Positions 1 to 9,036 of a stretch of 45,136 bases of DNA are shown piece after piece. The translations under genes and the position numbers were made by a program. How positions within the stretch are numbered: the stretch's first letter is position 1; each line of letters starts with the position of its first letter. The notes under the pieces are model-generated. The model did no database searches. It saw nothing but the letters and a program-made list of their open reading frames with translations, and was not told the origin of the DNA. This DNA is from Candidatus Gastranaerophilales bacterium (GTDB lineage Bacteria; Cyanobacteriota; Vampirovibrionia; Gastranaerophilales; Gastranaerophilaceae), in NCBI GenBank assembly GCA_944322895.1, contig CALUQL010000008.1, positions 1 through 45,136 of the forward strand. The letters are read 5' to 3'.

Positions 1-66
1 CCTGACCCATCAAACTACGGCTCATTCTTCGCCTTGTTTGTTGTGCGAATCGTGTCATCCCGACCA
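1..66 (+). other. GC-rich fragment, 3' end of an unidentified RNA or intergenic repeat
   Basis: About half of these 66 bases are G or C, against roughly 30% in the flanks, and no reading frame of note is open. The end, CATCCCGACCA, looks like a tRNA acceptor 3' strand with CCA, and GCGAATC resembles a T-loop. However, the bases that would form the T-stem (39-43 against 51-55) do not pair, so I do not call a tRNA. A strong plus-strand terminator follows at once. The element is cut by the window edge. Confidence 0.3.
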
Positions 67-69
67 TTT

Positions 70-97
70 AAAAGGAGCCTTAATTGTCTCCTTTTTT
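70..97 (+). terminator. Rho-independent terminator
   Basis: A seven-base stem AAAGGAG/CTCCTTT encloses a ten-base loop and runs into a T-rich tract on the plus strand. It ends a transcript entering from the left edge. On the minus strand the T run is shorter, but it could also serve the membrane-protein gene that ends at 114. Confidence 0.7.
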
Positions 98-113
98 ATT
101 TTAAAATATTCAT

Positions 114-620
114 TTATTTGCCTCTTTTTATTTTTTTTAATATTAAAAATATAAAACTAAAACAAAAATCTATAAAATAGGTTACGCAAAGTGAAAGAGT
201 TAAGATTTCGAAAAACTTAAGCAAAATAGCATATACTGGATCTCTCTCAATATTGATTAGATATTCTATATTATAAATATTATCAAATAATGTAACTATT
301 AAAGAAAAAATAAAGGATATGTATATTCTATTTTTTAAAATAATTGGTTTATATACAGGACGCGAAGATAATCTATATATTATCCACCCTAAAAGACTTA
401 TAGATATAACAATTTTTTCACTACTACAATTTACACTAAAATACTGAGAGGGATAATATATGAAAAATATAATATATAACATACTTTCTAAAATTGGAAT
501 ATATACTATGTCTAGCTTATAGGTTTGGTTTATTCCAAATAAATTCTTCCAACAACTTTTCTTTTCTTCATCGTTATTATGATTTTCTTCTTGATTATTT
601 TCTTTATTCTCGTCAGTCAT
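114..620 (-). CDS. Small hypothetical membrane protein
   Basis: This 168-residue protein starts with about 35 hydrophilic residues rich in Asn, Glu and Asp. About four hydrophobic segments follow, near residues 36-56, 70-84, 100-118 and 130-161, and the tail is basic (KKIKRGK). It is probably an inner-membrane protein with a cytoplasmic N-terminus. AGGA about eight bases before the ATG fits a ribosome binding site. It stands alone, divergent from the GH13-like gene. I recognise no family and assign no function. Confidence 0.6.
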   Translation of the reverse strand: MTDENKENNQEENHNNDEEKKSCWKNLFGINQTYKLDIVYIPILESMLYIIFFIYYPSQYFSVNCSSEKIVISISLLGWIIYRLSSRPVYKPIILKNRIYISFIFSLIVTLFDNIYNIEYLINIERDPVYAILLKFFEILTLSLCVTYFIDFCFSFIFLILKKIKRGK

Positions 621-749
621 AAAATTTTCCTATTTTTATAAAAGTAATATTTTGTTTATATTCCCTTTTTTTATTTTATTGAAACATATAGCTTATTTAA
701 ACTCATGCACAATGAAGTACATAGAACCGTTACTTTTTTATAAGAAACC

Positions 750-778
750 TTGCTTTAATGAAAAAATAATACTATATT
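750..778 (+). promoter_or_regulatory. Candidate promoter of the GH13-like/nagZ operon
   Basis: TTGCTT, 17 bases, then TATATT, about 48 bases before the start codon at 826. The -35 is poor (3 of 6) and the -10 good (5 of 6). It is the best pair I see in the 205-base divergent spacer. Confidence 0.35.
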
Positions 779-825
779 GGAATAAGGGGTGGGAATTGTG
801 TTACAAGGTTGTATGAGGTGTAATT

Positions 826-3114
826 ATGTTAGATTTTCTTTTCAAAAAACAAGAGGTTGATAAATCTGAAATATTTAACAATCTATACTCAAAAATAAAA
901 GAAATATACTCAAAAGAAATTATCTCTGCTAAAAGACAAAAAGAATTATCTGACGAAATAGAAAAATACGGATATCTTCCATATTCTCAAGCAAAAGCAC
1001 TTAATGAACTTACAAGTTCAGAAGTTATTTTTTGCCTTGAAAAGAAATTAGAACTAAATTCAACCATTACAAACGGAAAACTTAAAATAGCAAATAATGA
1101 AATTAGTGCAGTAAAACGTTTTGGATATGCTGATGCGGATTGGATAAAACAAGAACAGCACGATATAAAACTTATAAACCTTGCAGCTCTTGGTGACGGA
1201 GCAAAAGATTCTTCTCCCGCAAAATTTATTGATTGGCTTCGGCAAATAGTAATACTTCCATCAGGAAACCCCAAATATAATATATTATCAACAACAATAT
1301 ATCTTGTACCTTTTCAGCCTCGTGACTTTGGTAATGCTTATTTATCCGCAAGTACCGAGGAAGTAAGTGAACGTCTTACAGATAAAGGTTTAATAGAACA
1401 AGGCATAAGTGCTAAAGAACAAATACAAACTTTTATAGCATTAGCACAGCTGGCAGGACACCCTGTTATATATGATGTATTTCCACAATGCGGAAGATAT
1501 TCTAAAACAGTTATGGTTCACCCTGAAATTGCAAGATGGGTCGATGTTAAATTTTTAACTGAAGAAATTTCAAAAGCATTAAACTTTGTAGCAATAAAAT
1601 TATCACAAGAATTTGATGAAGATGATGTAACTATTGTAAGAAATATTTATAAAACAACTCTTAAAAGCGGTTCAGTAGATTTGGCTCCGGAATTTATGCC
1701 GATTTATAAGCGATTTACCGAAGAACTTGAGTCTAAACGTAAAGAACTTTCAAACTTTATGACAAAGAAAGAAGAACAAAAAAAGCTCCAAAAAAGAGTA
1801 ACAAATATAGTTGCTAAAATTGAAGGTGTAAAACCTAATAAACTAAAAAAAGATAAAGATATAACAAAACGTGGTGAAATTATTAATGCATTAATAGAAG
1901 AAGGTCTTTGGACTCTTCCTGACGGGGCTTGGTGTTCAAGCGGGATACCTATTTTTGAAAGAATGGCAGAATGTGGTTCTTACCCAATGTTTAGACATTA
2001 TAATCAAAAAGGTGATGATGTTTCCAAGTTTGCAGAATCAGACTGTCAGACACCTTTTTATTTTGTATATCTTGAAAACGGAGACTATAATCTTCCTGTA
2101 ATTAATTTTTATTTGGAACAATTACAAAAATTACAACAAGATTACAATTTTGACGGATTCAGAATTTCACATACAGATTTTGTTGTTGACGAAATGAGTG
2201 AAAAAGATTTAAGACCTATAAGTTATAGAGCACCAAGATTCTTACTCAAAAAAATCAACGAAATAATGAAAAAAGAAACACCATACTTTGCAACAATTGC
2301 AGAGTATAGATTGTGGAACTCTTACTTTAAAGAATATCATCAGGATATGAATTTCGACCTGCTTTGGGGGAATGATACAAAAACAGATTATGAAAAAATT
2401 CCAACTGAAGTAATTAACAACAATAGAGAACTTCAAGATTATAATGCTACTGTAACAAAAAATTCTCTTTTATCCATAATAAAAACATATAATAATCAAG
2501 ATGGAGAATTTAGAACGGTTAACAGATATTTAGGTTTAATGGATAAAGAAGAAGCTTTATTTAAATGGTTTAAGTTTAAGTTTCTTCCCGGAGGTAAACT
2601 AGCAAAACGTCCTGTTATGTACGTTGATGGAGATGAGTCTTTTTCTAAAGACGGAATTGAAGCAACTATACAAGAAGAAGTATCTTTAATACGTGAACAC
2701 GATGAAGATTTTTATCATAAATTTGATGCAATAAGAAGATTAGCCATTAATAATGAGCTGACTGTTGATGGTGAAGCTCAAATTATCAATCAAAATAAAA
2801 ATGGATTCATAAGTTGGATGATATCAAAAGAAACAGTTAAAGAATGTTTCATAATAGCAGCAAATTATCTTCCTTCAAATGAAAAAATATTAAAACAAAA
2901 TTCAGAAGGAATTATGGAGTACTCAATAAAAACAAATAACGCAATTGAAAACAAAAAAATTGAAATTCCGGGTGATTTTGTTCTTGCTTCTGAATTCATA
3001 TATGAAGAAGATAAACAAGATTTTATCGAGCATTACAATTCAGATAATATAAAAACAATTGAGATAGATAAACTTGAGCCTTCTGAATTCAGAATATATA
3101 AAATCAAGAGATAA
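826..3114 (+). CDS. GH13 (alpha-amylase superfamily)-like protein, active site altered
   Basis: The 762-residue protein carries recognisable GH13 barrel landmarks. Region I is VIYDVFPQCG near 214-223. Region II is DGFRISHTDFV near 443-453. A region III-like TIAEYRLW has its Glu near 493. A late KRPVMYVDGDESF resembles the usual Pviy.GdE strand near 594-606. In region II the position of the catalytic nucleophile Asp (GxRxD) is Ser448, although Asp451 is close. A charged, probably helical insertion lies near 295-345. There is no signal peptide, so it should be cytoplasmic. GAGGTG six bases before the ATG is a good ribosome binding site. nagZ starts two bases after its stop, so the two are co-transcribed. 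It may bind or process an alpha-glucan or related glycan, but classical hydrolysis is doubtful. Confidence 0.65.
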   Translation: MLDFLFKKQEVDKSEIFNNLYSKIKEIYSKEIISAKRQKELSDEIEKYGYLPYSQAKALNELTSSEVIFCLEKKLELNSTITNGKLKIANNEISAVKRFGYADADWIKQEQHDIKLINLAALGDGAKDSSPAKFIDWLRQIVILPSGNPKYNILSTTIYLVPFQPRDFGNAYLSASTEEVSERLTDKGLIEQGISAKEQIQTFIALAQLAGHPVIYDVFPQCGRYSKTVMVHPEIARWVDVKFLTEEISKALNFVAIKLSQEFDEDDVTIVRNIYKTTLKSGSVDLAPEFMPIYKRFTEELESKRKELSNFMTKKEEQKKLQKRVTNIVAKIEGVKPNKLKKDKDITKRGEIINALIEEGLWTLPDGAWCSSGIPIFERMAECGSYPMFRHYNQKGDDVSKFAESDCQTPFYFVYLENGDYNLPVINFYLEQLQKLQQDYNFDGFRISHTDFVVDEMSEKDLRPISYRAPRFLLKKINEIMKKETPYFATIAEYRLWNSYFKEYHQDMNFDLLWGNDTKTDYEKIPTEVINNNRELQDYNATVTKNSLLSIIKTYNNQDGEFRTVNRYLGLMDKEEALFKWFKFKFLPGGKLAKRPVMYVDGDESFSKDGIEATIQEEVSLIREHDEDFYHKFDAIRRLAINNELTVDGEAQIINQNKNGFISWMISKETVKECFIIAANYLPSNEKILKQNSEGIMEYSIKTNNAIENKKIEIPGDFVLASEFIYEEDKQDFIEHYNSDNIKTIEIDKLEPSEFRIYKIKR

Positions 3115-3116
3115 AA

Positions 3117-4127
3117 ATGGATATAAATAACTTAACTCTAAAACAAAAAATATCACAAATGTTTATTACAGGTTTCACAGGAAAAAACTATACCTCAAAT
3201 AAACAATTTACAGAGCTTCTTACGCAAGGGCTCGGCGGAGTCATATTTTTCTCTCACAATATTGAAAGTGAAAAGCAATTTAAAGATTTAATTTCAGACC
3301 TTACGAAAAATGCAACAATACCAATGTTTTATAGCATTGACCAAGAAGGCGGAAGAGTTGAAAGAACGGAAAAAATCCATAAAGGGAAAAAATATCTAAG
3401 TGCAAGACCGGCATATGAAATGGGGCTTTCTTATTTGCAGAATCAAACAAAAGAAATAGCGCTTGAACTCAAAAGCTATGGAATTAATATGAATTTTGCT
3501 CCGGTTCTTGATGTAAATACAAATAATGATAATCCGATTATTGGAGAAAGAGCATTTTCAAACAATCCTGATGAAGTAATTACAGCGGCAAAAGTAGTTA
3601 TAAAGGAATATAAAAAATATAAAATTATAACAGTAGGCAAACACTTTCCAGGACATGGGGCTGCAAGTGCAGACTCACATAAGACTCTGCCAATAATAAA
3701 TTTACACATTAAAGATTTAGAAGAAAATCATATAAGACCGTTTAAAGAAGCCATTAAAATAGGTATACCCGCAATAATGGCAGCACACGTTTTATATCCC
3801 GCACTTGAAGATGAAATGACACCGGCATCTGTATCAAAAAAAATTATAACTGACCTATTAATTAAAGAACTCGGATTTAATGGAGTGATAATTACAGATG
3901 ATATGGAAATGAACGGTATAAAAGGGCTTTCAAGAATTGAAGCTTGTACTAAAGCAATAAATGCTGGTGTAAATATGTTTATTTTCAGAGATACAACAAA
4001 AGAAATTATTAATTTAATAGATGACATTGGAAAATCAGTAAAAGAAGGCTATATAAACCAAGATAAAATAGATGAATCAATTAATAAAATTATTAATTTA
4101 AAACACCAATATGGAATTATCCAATAG
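3117..4127 (+). CDS. nagZ: Beta-N-acetylhexosaminidase, GH3 family (NagZ type)
   Basis: A single-domain GH3 enzyme of 336 residues, the usual NagZ length. It has the NagZ signature KHFPGHG at 175-181 followed by D186-S-H188, the Asp-His pair that replaces the separate acid/base domain of other GH3 enzymes. It also has VIITDDMEM with nucleophile Asp261. NagZ removes beta-linked N-acetylglucosamine from 1,6-anhydro-muropeptides in peptidoglycan recycling. No signal peptide is present, consistent with the cytosolic form. It begins two bases after the GH13-like gene, which suggests coupled expression. The family is certain. The muropeptide substrate is inferred from family knowledge, as no other recycling gene is adjacent. 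Confidence 0.9.
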   Translation: MDINNLTLKQKISQMFITGFTGKNYTSNKQFTELLTQGLGGVIFFSHNIESEKQFKDLISDLTKNATIPMFYSIDQEGGRVERTEKIHKGKKYLSARPAYEMGLSYLQNQTKEIALELKSYGINMNFAPVLDVNTNNDNPIIGERAFSNNPDEVITAAKVVIKEYKKYKIITVGKHFPGHGAASADSHKTLPIINLHIKDLEENHIRPFKEAIKIGIPAIMAAHVLYPALEDEMTPASVSKKIITDLLIKELGFNGVIITDDMEMNGIKGLSRIEACTKAINAGVNMFIFRDTTKEIINLIDDIGKSVKEGYINQDKIDESINKIINLKHQYGIIQ

Positions 4128-4202
4128 GAGTATACAACTTTTTTTACTTTTTTAATAATAAATAATAGGAAAACAATAAGAAGAACACAAAAAGGAGGAA
4201 CA

Positions 4203-4859
4203 ATGAGGAAATTATTTACAATCTTATCAATTTGTATGTTCACTGCTAATTATTGCTTTGCAGCAGAAATGGAACTTTCTGATTTAATTGAAACAGCAAG
4301 AGAAACAGAAGTTCAACAAACAATGCAAGAACAAACTCCAACAGTGAATACAGAAGAAGCAATGACACCTGTAAAAAATGAAACAACATCTCCTGTAATG
4401 GAAGAAACACAGGCAATTGAAAAAGTTTCTCCTGATACAACAACTATGGATACAAAAACATTAGAACAACCAATACCAACTACAACGTTAGACAAAAAAC
4501 CGACACAACAGGTTGAATCAGAAGCTCAAATGAAACAAATTAATAATGAAACCCAAACATTAGATCAACCAATACCAACTACAACATTAGAAAACAAAAC
4601 AACACAGCCTATTGAATCAGAAGCTCAAATACAACAGATTAATAATGAAACAGTTGCACCAAATACAAATAATGAACCAAAAACATTAGATCAATCCATT
4701 CCAACAACAAAGGTAGAAAACGAAATGGCACAACCGGATGAAAACATTCTACCGGAAGAAAAAACTATGGATTCAACAACAGAAATGACAGAATCTAAAG
4801 ATTCTACAGGAATAAACGGTACAACTAAAACAAAAAAAACTAAGAAGATTAAAAATTAA
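4203..4859 (+). CDS. Secreted low-complexity repeat protein
   Basis: The 218-residue product starts with a clear signal peptide (MRKLFTILSICMFTANYCFA, cut before AEME). The rest is rich in Thr, Gln, Glu and Pro. Three copies of a unit beginning TL(E/D)Q(P/S)IPTT recur at a DNA spacing of 99 and then 126 bases (33 and 42 codons), and the C-terminus is lysine-rich (KTKKTKKIKN). AAAGGAGG six bases before the ATG is near perfect. It is probably disordered, an exported or envelope-associated spacer protein. No enzymatic motif is visible. It lies 75 bases after nagZ and ends at a strong terminator. Confidence 0.7.
   Translation: MRKLFTILSICMFTANYCFAAEMELSDLIETARETEVQQTMQEQTPTVNTEEAMTPVKNETTSPVMEETQAIEKVSPDTTTMDTKTLEQPIPTTTLDKKPTQQVESEAQMKQINNETQTLDQPIPTTTLENKTTQPIESEAQIQQINNETVAPNTNNEPKTLDQSIPTTKVENEMAQPDENILPEEKTMDSTTEMTESKDSTGINGTTKTKKTKKIKN
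4458..4710 (+). repeat. Imperfect in-gene tandem repeat, three units
   Basis: Units start at 4458, 4557 and 4683 with ACATTAGA(A/T)CAA. Units 1 and 2 are 99 bases apart and closely similar over most of their length. Unit 2 carries an extra nine codons before unit 3, which is partial. All spacings are multiples of three, so the frame is kept. Confidence 0.75.
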
Positions 4860-4896
4860 AAAACATTAGATTAATTTAATTATATTAAAGATTATT

Positions 4897-4931
4897 AAGT
4901 TAAATCCTGAAATGATTTCAGGATTTAACTT
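4897..4931. terminator. Bidirectional terminator between convergent genes
   Basis: A perfect 35-base palindrome centred on 4914, with arms of 17 bases such as AAGTTAAATCCTGAAAT, is followed by TTTTATT. It separates the secreted repeat protein from the convergent sugar porter gene and should stop transcripts in both directions. Confidence 0.8.
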
Positions 4932-4947
4932 TTATTAATTATTACAA

Positions 4948-6309
4948 TTAAAAATCTCTAGGTTTTACATTATTTAACCAATTATCTTCAATTGTTTCAA
5001 GTGAAATACCTTTTGTTTCCGGAATAAAGAAATAAACAAAAATTATACATAAAAAAGAAACAAAACCAAACATCCAAAATGTTAAATCCCCGCCAATTCT
5101 GTTAAGAAGCACAGGAAAACTTGCAACAACAAAGAAATTAAAAGCAAAGTTTGAAAGAGTACAAATACTCATTGCTAAACCTCTTATTTGCAAGGGAAAA
5201 ACTTCAGATACTATTATCCAACCAATAGGTCCTAAACTGAATGCAAAACATACTATATATGAAACTAAGCTACCAACTGCAATCCATTTTAAGTTATCAC
5301 CCAGCATTTCTTCAAATCTAAATGCACAACCTAAAAATATTAAACTTAACATCACGCCTGTTAAACCTATATACAACAAGGGTTTTCTTCCGGCTCTATC
5401 TGTTAAAAATATAGCAACTATTGTCATTAAGAAATTCACAACTCCAATACCCGTTGTTGCATATATTGCATTAAGATTTGAGTCAAAACCTGCAATTTTA
5501 AATATCGTAGGAGCATAATATATTATTGTATTAATACCCGTACAAATTTGGGCAAACATTATACCGATACCTGCAACAAAAGGCATTATCATCCATTTCT
5601 TAAAATGGAATTTCTTCGCTGTTTTATATGGAGTTATTGTTGACTTTATCTCTTCTATTTCTTTATCAGCGTCTATATCAGGTTCTATTTTATTAAAAAC
5701 TTTCTTTGCTTCTTCATATTTACCTTTAGAAACAAGCCATCTTGGAGTATCACTTAAACATAACATGCCAATTAGAAGAATTATACCGGGCACAACACCG
5801 GCAAATAACATCCACCTCCAGTTATATACAGCATTGGCAAAAATAGCATTTATCATATAAGAAAATAAAATTCCTGCGGTTATTGCCCATTGATACAATG
5901 AAACTATTGTTCCTCTTAAATTCTTTGGTGATACCTCTGACAAATACAAGGGAACTACAAAATTAACTATACCAACAGCAAATCCTACTAAAATTCTTGA
6001 TAAGATTAATATATAAATATTTGGAGCTATAGCACAGAATATTGAACCTAAAATAAAAATTATTGCTGTTGCAATTATTATTTTCTTTCTTCCAAAAATA
6101 TCTGCTAAAATACCATTTATAGCAGCACCAACTACAGCACCAATCAATACTGAACTTACAAGTATACCTTGAATATAATCAGTTAAATCCCAGCTTTCAT
6201 TGATAAAAAGTAAAGCTCCTGAAATTACACCTGTATCATAACCGGATAATAATCCGCCTAAGGACGCTGTTATTGTGACTAAAAATAAAAATAAATATTT
6301 TATCTGCAT
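4948..6309 (-). CDS. MFS sugar porter (sugar/H+ symporter family)
   Basis: A 453-residue major facilitator protein with twelve predicted membrane segments and sugar-porter signatures: GGLLSGYDTGVISGAL in segment 1, ADIFGRKK in the 2-3 loop, DRAGRKP in the 8-9 loop, and PETKGISLE after segment 12. It resembles XylE, GalP and AraE proton-coupled sugar importers, but the sugar cannot be read from sequence. I chose the ATG at 6309 because TAGGAG lies seven bases upstream. An ATG at 6351 would add fourteen residues with no such site. No sugar-catabolic gene is adjacent. Confidence 0.88.
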   Translation of the reverse strand: MQIKYLFLFLVTITASLGGLLSGYDTGVISGALLFINESWDLTDYIQGILVSSVLIGAVVGAAINGILADIFGRKKIIIATAIIFILGSIFCAIAPNIYILILSRILVGFAVGIVNFVVPLYLSEVSPKNLRGTIVSLYQWAITAGILFSYMINAIFANAVYNWRWMLFAGVVPGIILLIGMLCLSDTPRWLVSKGKYEEAKKVFNKIEPDIDADKEIEEIKSTITPYKTAKKFHFKKWMIMPFVAGIGIMFAQICTGINTIIYYAPTIFKIAGFDSNLNAIYATTGIGVVNFLMTIVAIFLTDRAGRKPLLYIGLTGVMLSLIFLGCAFRFEEMLGDNLKWIAVGSLVSYIVCFAFSLGPIGWIIVSEVFPLQIRGLAMSICTLSNFAFNFFVVASFPVLLNRIGGDLTFWMFGFVSFLCIIFVYFFIPETKGISLETIEDNWLNNVKPRDF

Positions 6310-6521
6310 AATAACTCCTAATAGACCATTAAAACAATATTTTAATGCCACTTATTTTATATTTTATAACCTTTTTATTTATTACTATATAGAGTATATT
6401 ATTATATTTGACCTTTAGGTAATGACTAATCTAACTATTTTATATTAAAAATTCATCTAATATATTTCAAATGGGAAAATACGTTATGTTTTTCTATTTT
6501 TTGGAGATTCAAAATATAAAA

Positions 6522-6899
6522 ATGAAAAAATTAGTTCTAACAGTTTTTATATTAATATTTATATTCCCAATTAAAGCTGAAGGGAAAAGGTTACACAAAG
6601 AATTTGAATATCAAAAATTTTGGTGTAATAAGAATAATGGAATATTAGAATATGAATTAGATGACAAAACAAGAGTTGATTGTTTGACCGAGAATTTAGC
6701 AGTAGAAGTTGATTTCGCAAATAAATGGGCAGAATGTATTGGACAAGCTCTATATTATGGCATAAAGACAAACAAACAGCCCACTTGTTTATTAATTATT
6801 GAAAATATGGGAAACGACTTCAAATACCTAAAAAGATTGAAATGTACTGCAACATATAATAACATCAAAACTCTAACCATAACTCCTAATCAACTTTAA
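6522..6899 (+). CDS. Exported conserved protein with a nuclease-like D...ExD motif
   Basis: From the ATG at 6522 the product has 125 residues with a typical signal peptide (MKKLVLTVFILIFIFPIKAEG). An upstream ATG at 6471 would bury that signal, so I prefer 6522; GGAG lies rather far upstream at 6503. The core TRVDCLTENLAVEVDFANKW is followed by AECIGQALYYG and a hydrophobic strand. This is a conserved hypothetical family whose Asp...Glu-x-Asp layout resembles PD-(D/E)XK nuclease folds. Cysteines before and after the core could form disulfides. Catalysis is not shown, and the export of a nuclease-like fold is notable. Confidence 0.65.
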   Translation: MKKLVLTVFILIFIFPIKAEGKRLHKEFEYQKFWCNKNNGILEYELDDKTRVDCLTENLAVEVDFANKWAECIGQALYYGIKTNKQPTCLLIIENMGNDFKYLKRLKCTATYNNIKTLTITPNQL

Positions 6900-6988
6900 T
6901 ATTATAAAACTTTTACTTATAAATAAAATTAGCAAAATATCAATTTATGATTTTTAAATATAAATATATAACATTTAAAGAGGTAAAC

Positions 6989-7417
6989 GTGATTAATAAT
7001 AATTTTAGATACAATCCAACTGGATACTTACAATATGGCTTCAGTAAATTTTGTACAGATGAAATACAAAGCATTCAAAAGGGTTATATTCTTGTTCCAC
7101 AAGGAGAATCTTGGCAAGAACAACAAGCAAGAGAAGCCGCAAACAGGCTTGTAGAATATATAGGTAAAGAAGATAAAGCAGATGATGTAAAATATTATGC
7201 TATGTTTTGCGATGCAGTACATCGTGATTTTCCTGATTCGCCTGTAAAAACCTTAAAAGCTAAAAATGATATACCAATTAAGGCAACACATATAATAGGA
7301 AACTATGGTGCTAAATTAGCCGTTGTTCCAAATGCACTTGCAACATATGAAAATGTAATTAAATCTGTTGCACAAAGTTTAGACGATTTTCCAAATATAA
7401 TTGATATAACCAAATAA
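6989..7417 (+). CDS. Hypothetical protein
   Basis: A 142-residue protein from a GTG at 6989 with AAAGAGG five bases upstream. The in-frame ATG at 6947 would add 14 residues (156 aa) but has no comparable binding site. The sequence is soluble. It has an Asn-rich start (INNNFRYNPTGYLQYGF), a charged helical centre (SWQEQQAREAANRLVEYIG) and a mixed alpha/beta C-terminus. No signal peptide or known motif is visible. I do not recognise the family. It is followed by 111 bases without a gene, then a convergent gene. Confidence 0.55.
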   Translation: MINNNFRYNPTGYLQYGFSKFCTDEIQSIQKGYILVPQGESWQEQQAREAANRLVEYIGKEDKADDVKYYAMFCDAVHRDFPDSPVKTLKAKNDIPIKATHIIGNYGAKLAVVPNALATYENVIKSVAQSLDDFPNIIDITK

Positions 7418-7528
7418 TTATATTTCTCCACAAACTTTATTGAAGTCTTGAATCTGAAGATATTTGGCACCAAGAATTTTTGATTTTATACTATTTATCT
7501 TTATATATTATTTTTACTAACAAACACT

Positions 7529-8137
7529 TTAACCCAATGTAACATCAAAAAGTTCATCTAAAAATATACATAGTTTTAGAAATTCGTATATTAAATATGC
7601 TATTCCTCCATTGTATATTATTATATACACAATAGGATGTATAAATTTAATCATAAATTTTGAGATAAAACTAAAAATAAATATACAAAAAGTTAATGCA
7701 AAAAGAAAATATAATATATGTATTTCCCCGAGCCCTTTTAAAATATCATATAACGCAGGAGGCATTAAAAACCATACTGAACTTGGGGTCTTGCTTGGCA
7801 TTATTAATATATATATTATCTTTACTATTGCAAATACGGTTAGAATTCCATATGAATATAATGTAATTTTACCTAATTCTTCTAAATTATGAGCCTTTTT
7901 ATTTAAAAATGTATATACACTCATTATAAAAAGCAATACAGGTATATATATAAAAAGAAAATATTTCTTTAAAACATAGGTATCATATGCTTGAGGCGAT
8001 TTATAAAACCCTGTTTTATCAACTTGTAAAATATTTATATCTAGAAATATACAAACAACTAAAAATATCAATACGGTCAGTATTATTGTTATTTCGGGAC
8101 TTAAAGAAGGTTTTCTTGTATTATCTTTTGCAAGCAT
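7529..8137 (-). CDS. Hypothetical integral membrane protein
   Basis: The 202-residue product has five strongly hydrophobic segments (near 17-35, 60-78, 90-115, 140-160 and 165-190) after a short polar N-terminus (MLAKDNTRKPSLSPE). It starts 29 bases after sucD on the same strand and so is probably the last gene of that operon. I recognise no domain. Position next to sucD and an O-antigen ligase does not define a function. Confidence 0.55.
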   Translation of the reverse strand: MLAKDNTRKPSLSPEITIILTVLIFLVVCIFLDINILQVDKTGFYKSPQAYDTYVLKKYFLFIYIPVLLFIMSVYTFLNKKAHNLEELGKITLYSYGILTVFAIVKIIYILIMPSKTPSSVWFLMPPALYDILKGLGEIHILYFLFALTFCIFIFSFISKFMIKFIHPIVYIIIYNGGIAYLIYEFLKLCIFLDELFDVTLG

Positions 8138-8166
8138 ATTCGTTCCTTATTCTAATATATTAATAT

Positions 8167-9036
8167 TTATTTTAATATATTTTTAATACTAATACCTAAA
8201 TCTGCAGGGTTTTTACAAACAGTTACGCCGCTTGAGGTTAGTGCTTTCATTTTACTTGAAGCAGTTCCTTTTCCGCCTGATATTATCGCACCGGCGTGTC
8301 CCATTCTTTTACCCTCAGGAGCACTTAGACCTGCTATAAAACTTACAACAGGTTTTGTAACGTGAGTTTTAATATAATCAGCAGCTTCTTCTTCAGCACT
8401 GCCGCCAATTTCTCCTATCATGCAAATAGCCTCAGTTTGTTCATCTTTCTGAAATGCTTCAAGAACATCAATAAAACTTGTACCTATAATCGGGTCACCA
8501 CCTATACCTATACAAGTTGATTGACCAATTCCAAGTTTTGTTAATTGATAGACTGCTTCATATGTTAATGTACCGCTTCTTGATATTACTCCAACATTAC
8601 CCTTTCTATGGATTTTTGATGGCATTATACCTACTTTTGCTTCGTCAGGAGATATTATCCCAGGACAATTTGGACCAATCAATCTTGCACCATTTATAGT
8701 TACAGCCTTTTTGGCGTTAATCATATCATATACAGGTATACCTTCCGTAATACATACAATTAACTTTATGCCCGCTTCAGCAGCTTCTATAATAGCGTTT
8801 GCTGCAAACCTTGCCGGAACAAAAATCATACTTGTATTAGGCTTTACTTCGTTAACAGCTTCTTTTACAGTATTAAATACTGGAACACCAAGAATTTCCG
8901 TTCCGCCTTTTTTGGGTGTTACTCCGCCTACTAAGTTTGTTCCGTATTCTTGACAACTTTGTGCATGAAAGGAACCCTCTTTTCCTGTAATACCTTGTAC
9001 TATCAGCCTTGTATTTTTATTAACAAAAATAGACAT
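8167..9036 (-). CDS. sucD: Succinyl-CoA synthetase, alpha subunit (ADP- or GDP-forming)
   Basis: A full-length alpha subunit of 289 residues. The N-terminal CoA-binding Rossmann part carries [12 protein letters not shown] near 15-26 and GPNCPG at 121-126. The C-terminal ligase part carries the phosphohistidine motif KRMGHAGAI with His247, matching His246 of the E. coli enzyme. With SucC it interconverts succinyl-CoA and succinate with substrate-level phosphorylation in the cytosol. Its ATG overlaps the sucC stop by one base (TAATG), a translational coupling arrangement that helps balance the subunits. Confidence 0.96.
   Translation of the reverse strand: MSIFVNKNTRLIVQGITGKEGSFHAQSCQEYGTNLVGGVTPKKGGTEILGVPVFNTVKEAVNEVKPNTSMIFVPARFAANAIIEAAEAGIKLIVCITEGIPVYDMINAKKAVTINGARLIGPNCPGIISPDEAKVGIMPSKIHRKGNVGVISRSGTLTYEAVYQLTKLGIGQSTCIGIGGDPIIGTSFIDVLEAFQKDEQTEAICMIGEIGGSAEEEAADYIKTHVTKPVVSFIAGLSAPEGKRMGHAGAIISGGKGTASSKMKALTSSGVTVCKNPADLGISIKNILK

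Noticed and set aside
39-66. tRNA 3' half
   Set aside because: CCA and a T-loop-like GCGAATC are present, but TGTTG cannot pair with CGTGT and the anticodon side is not visible.
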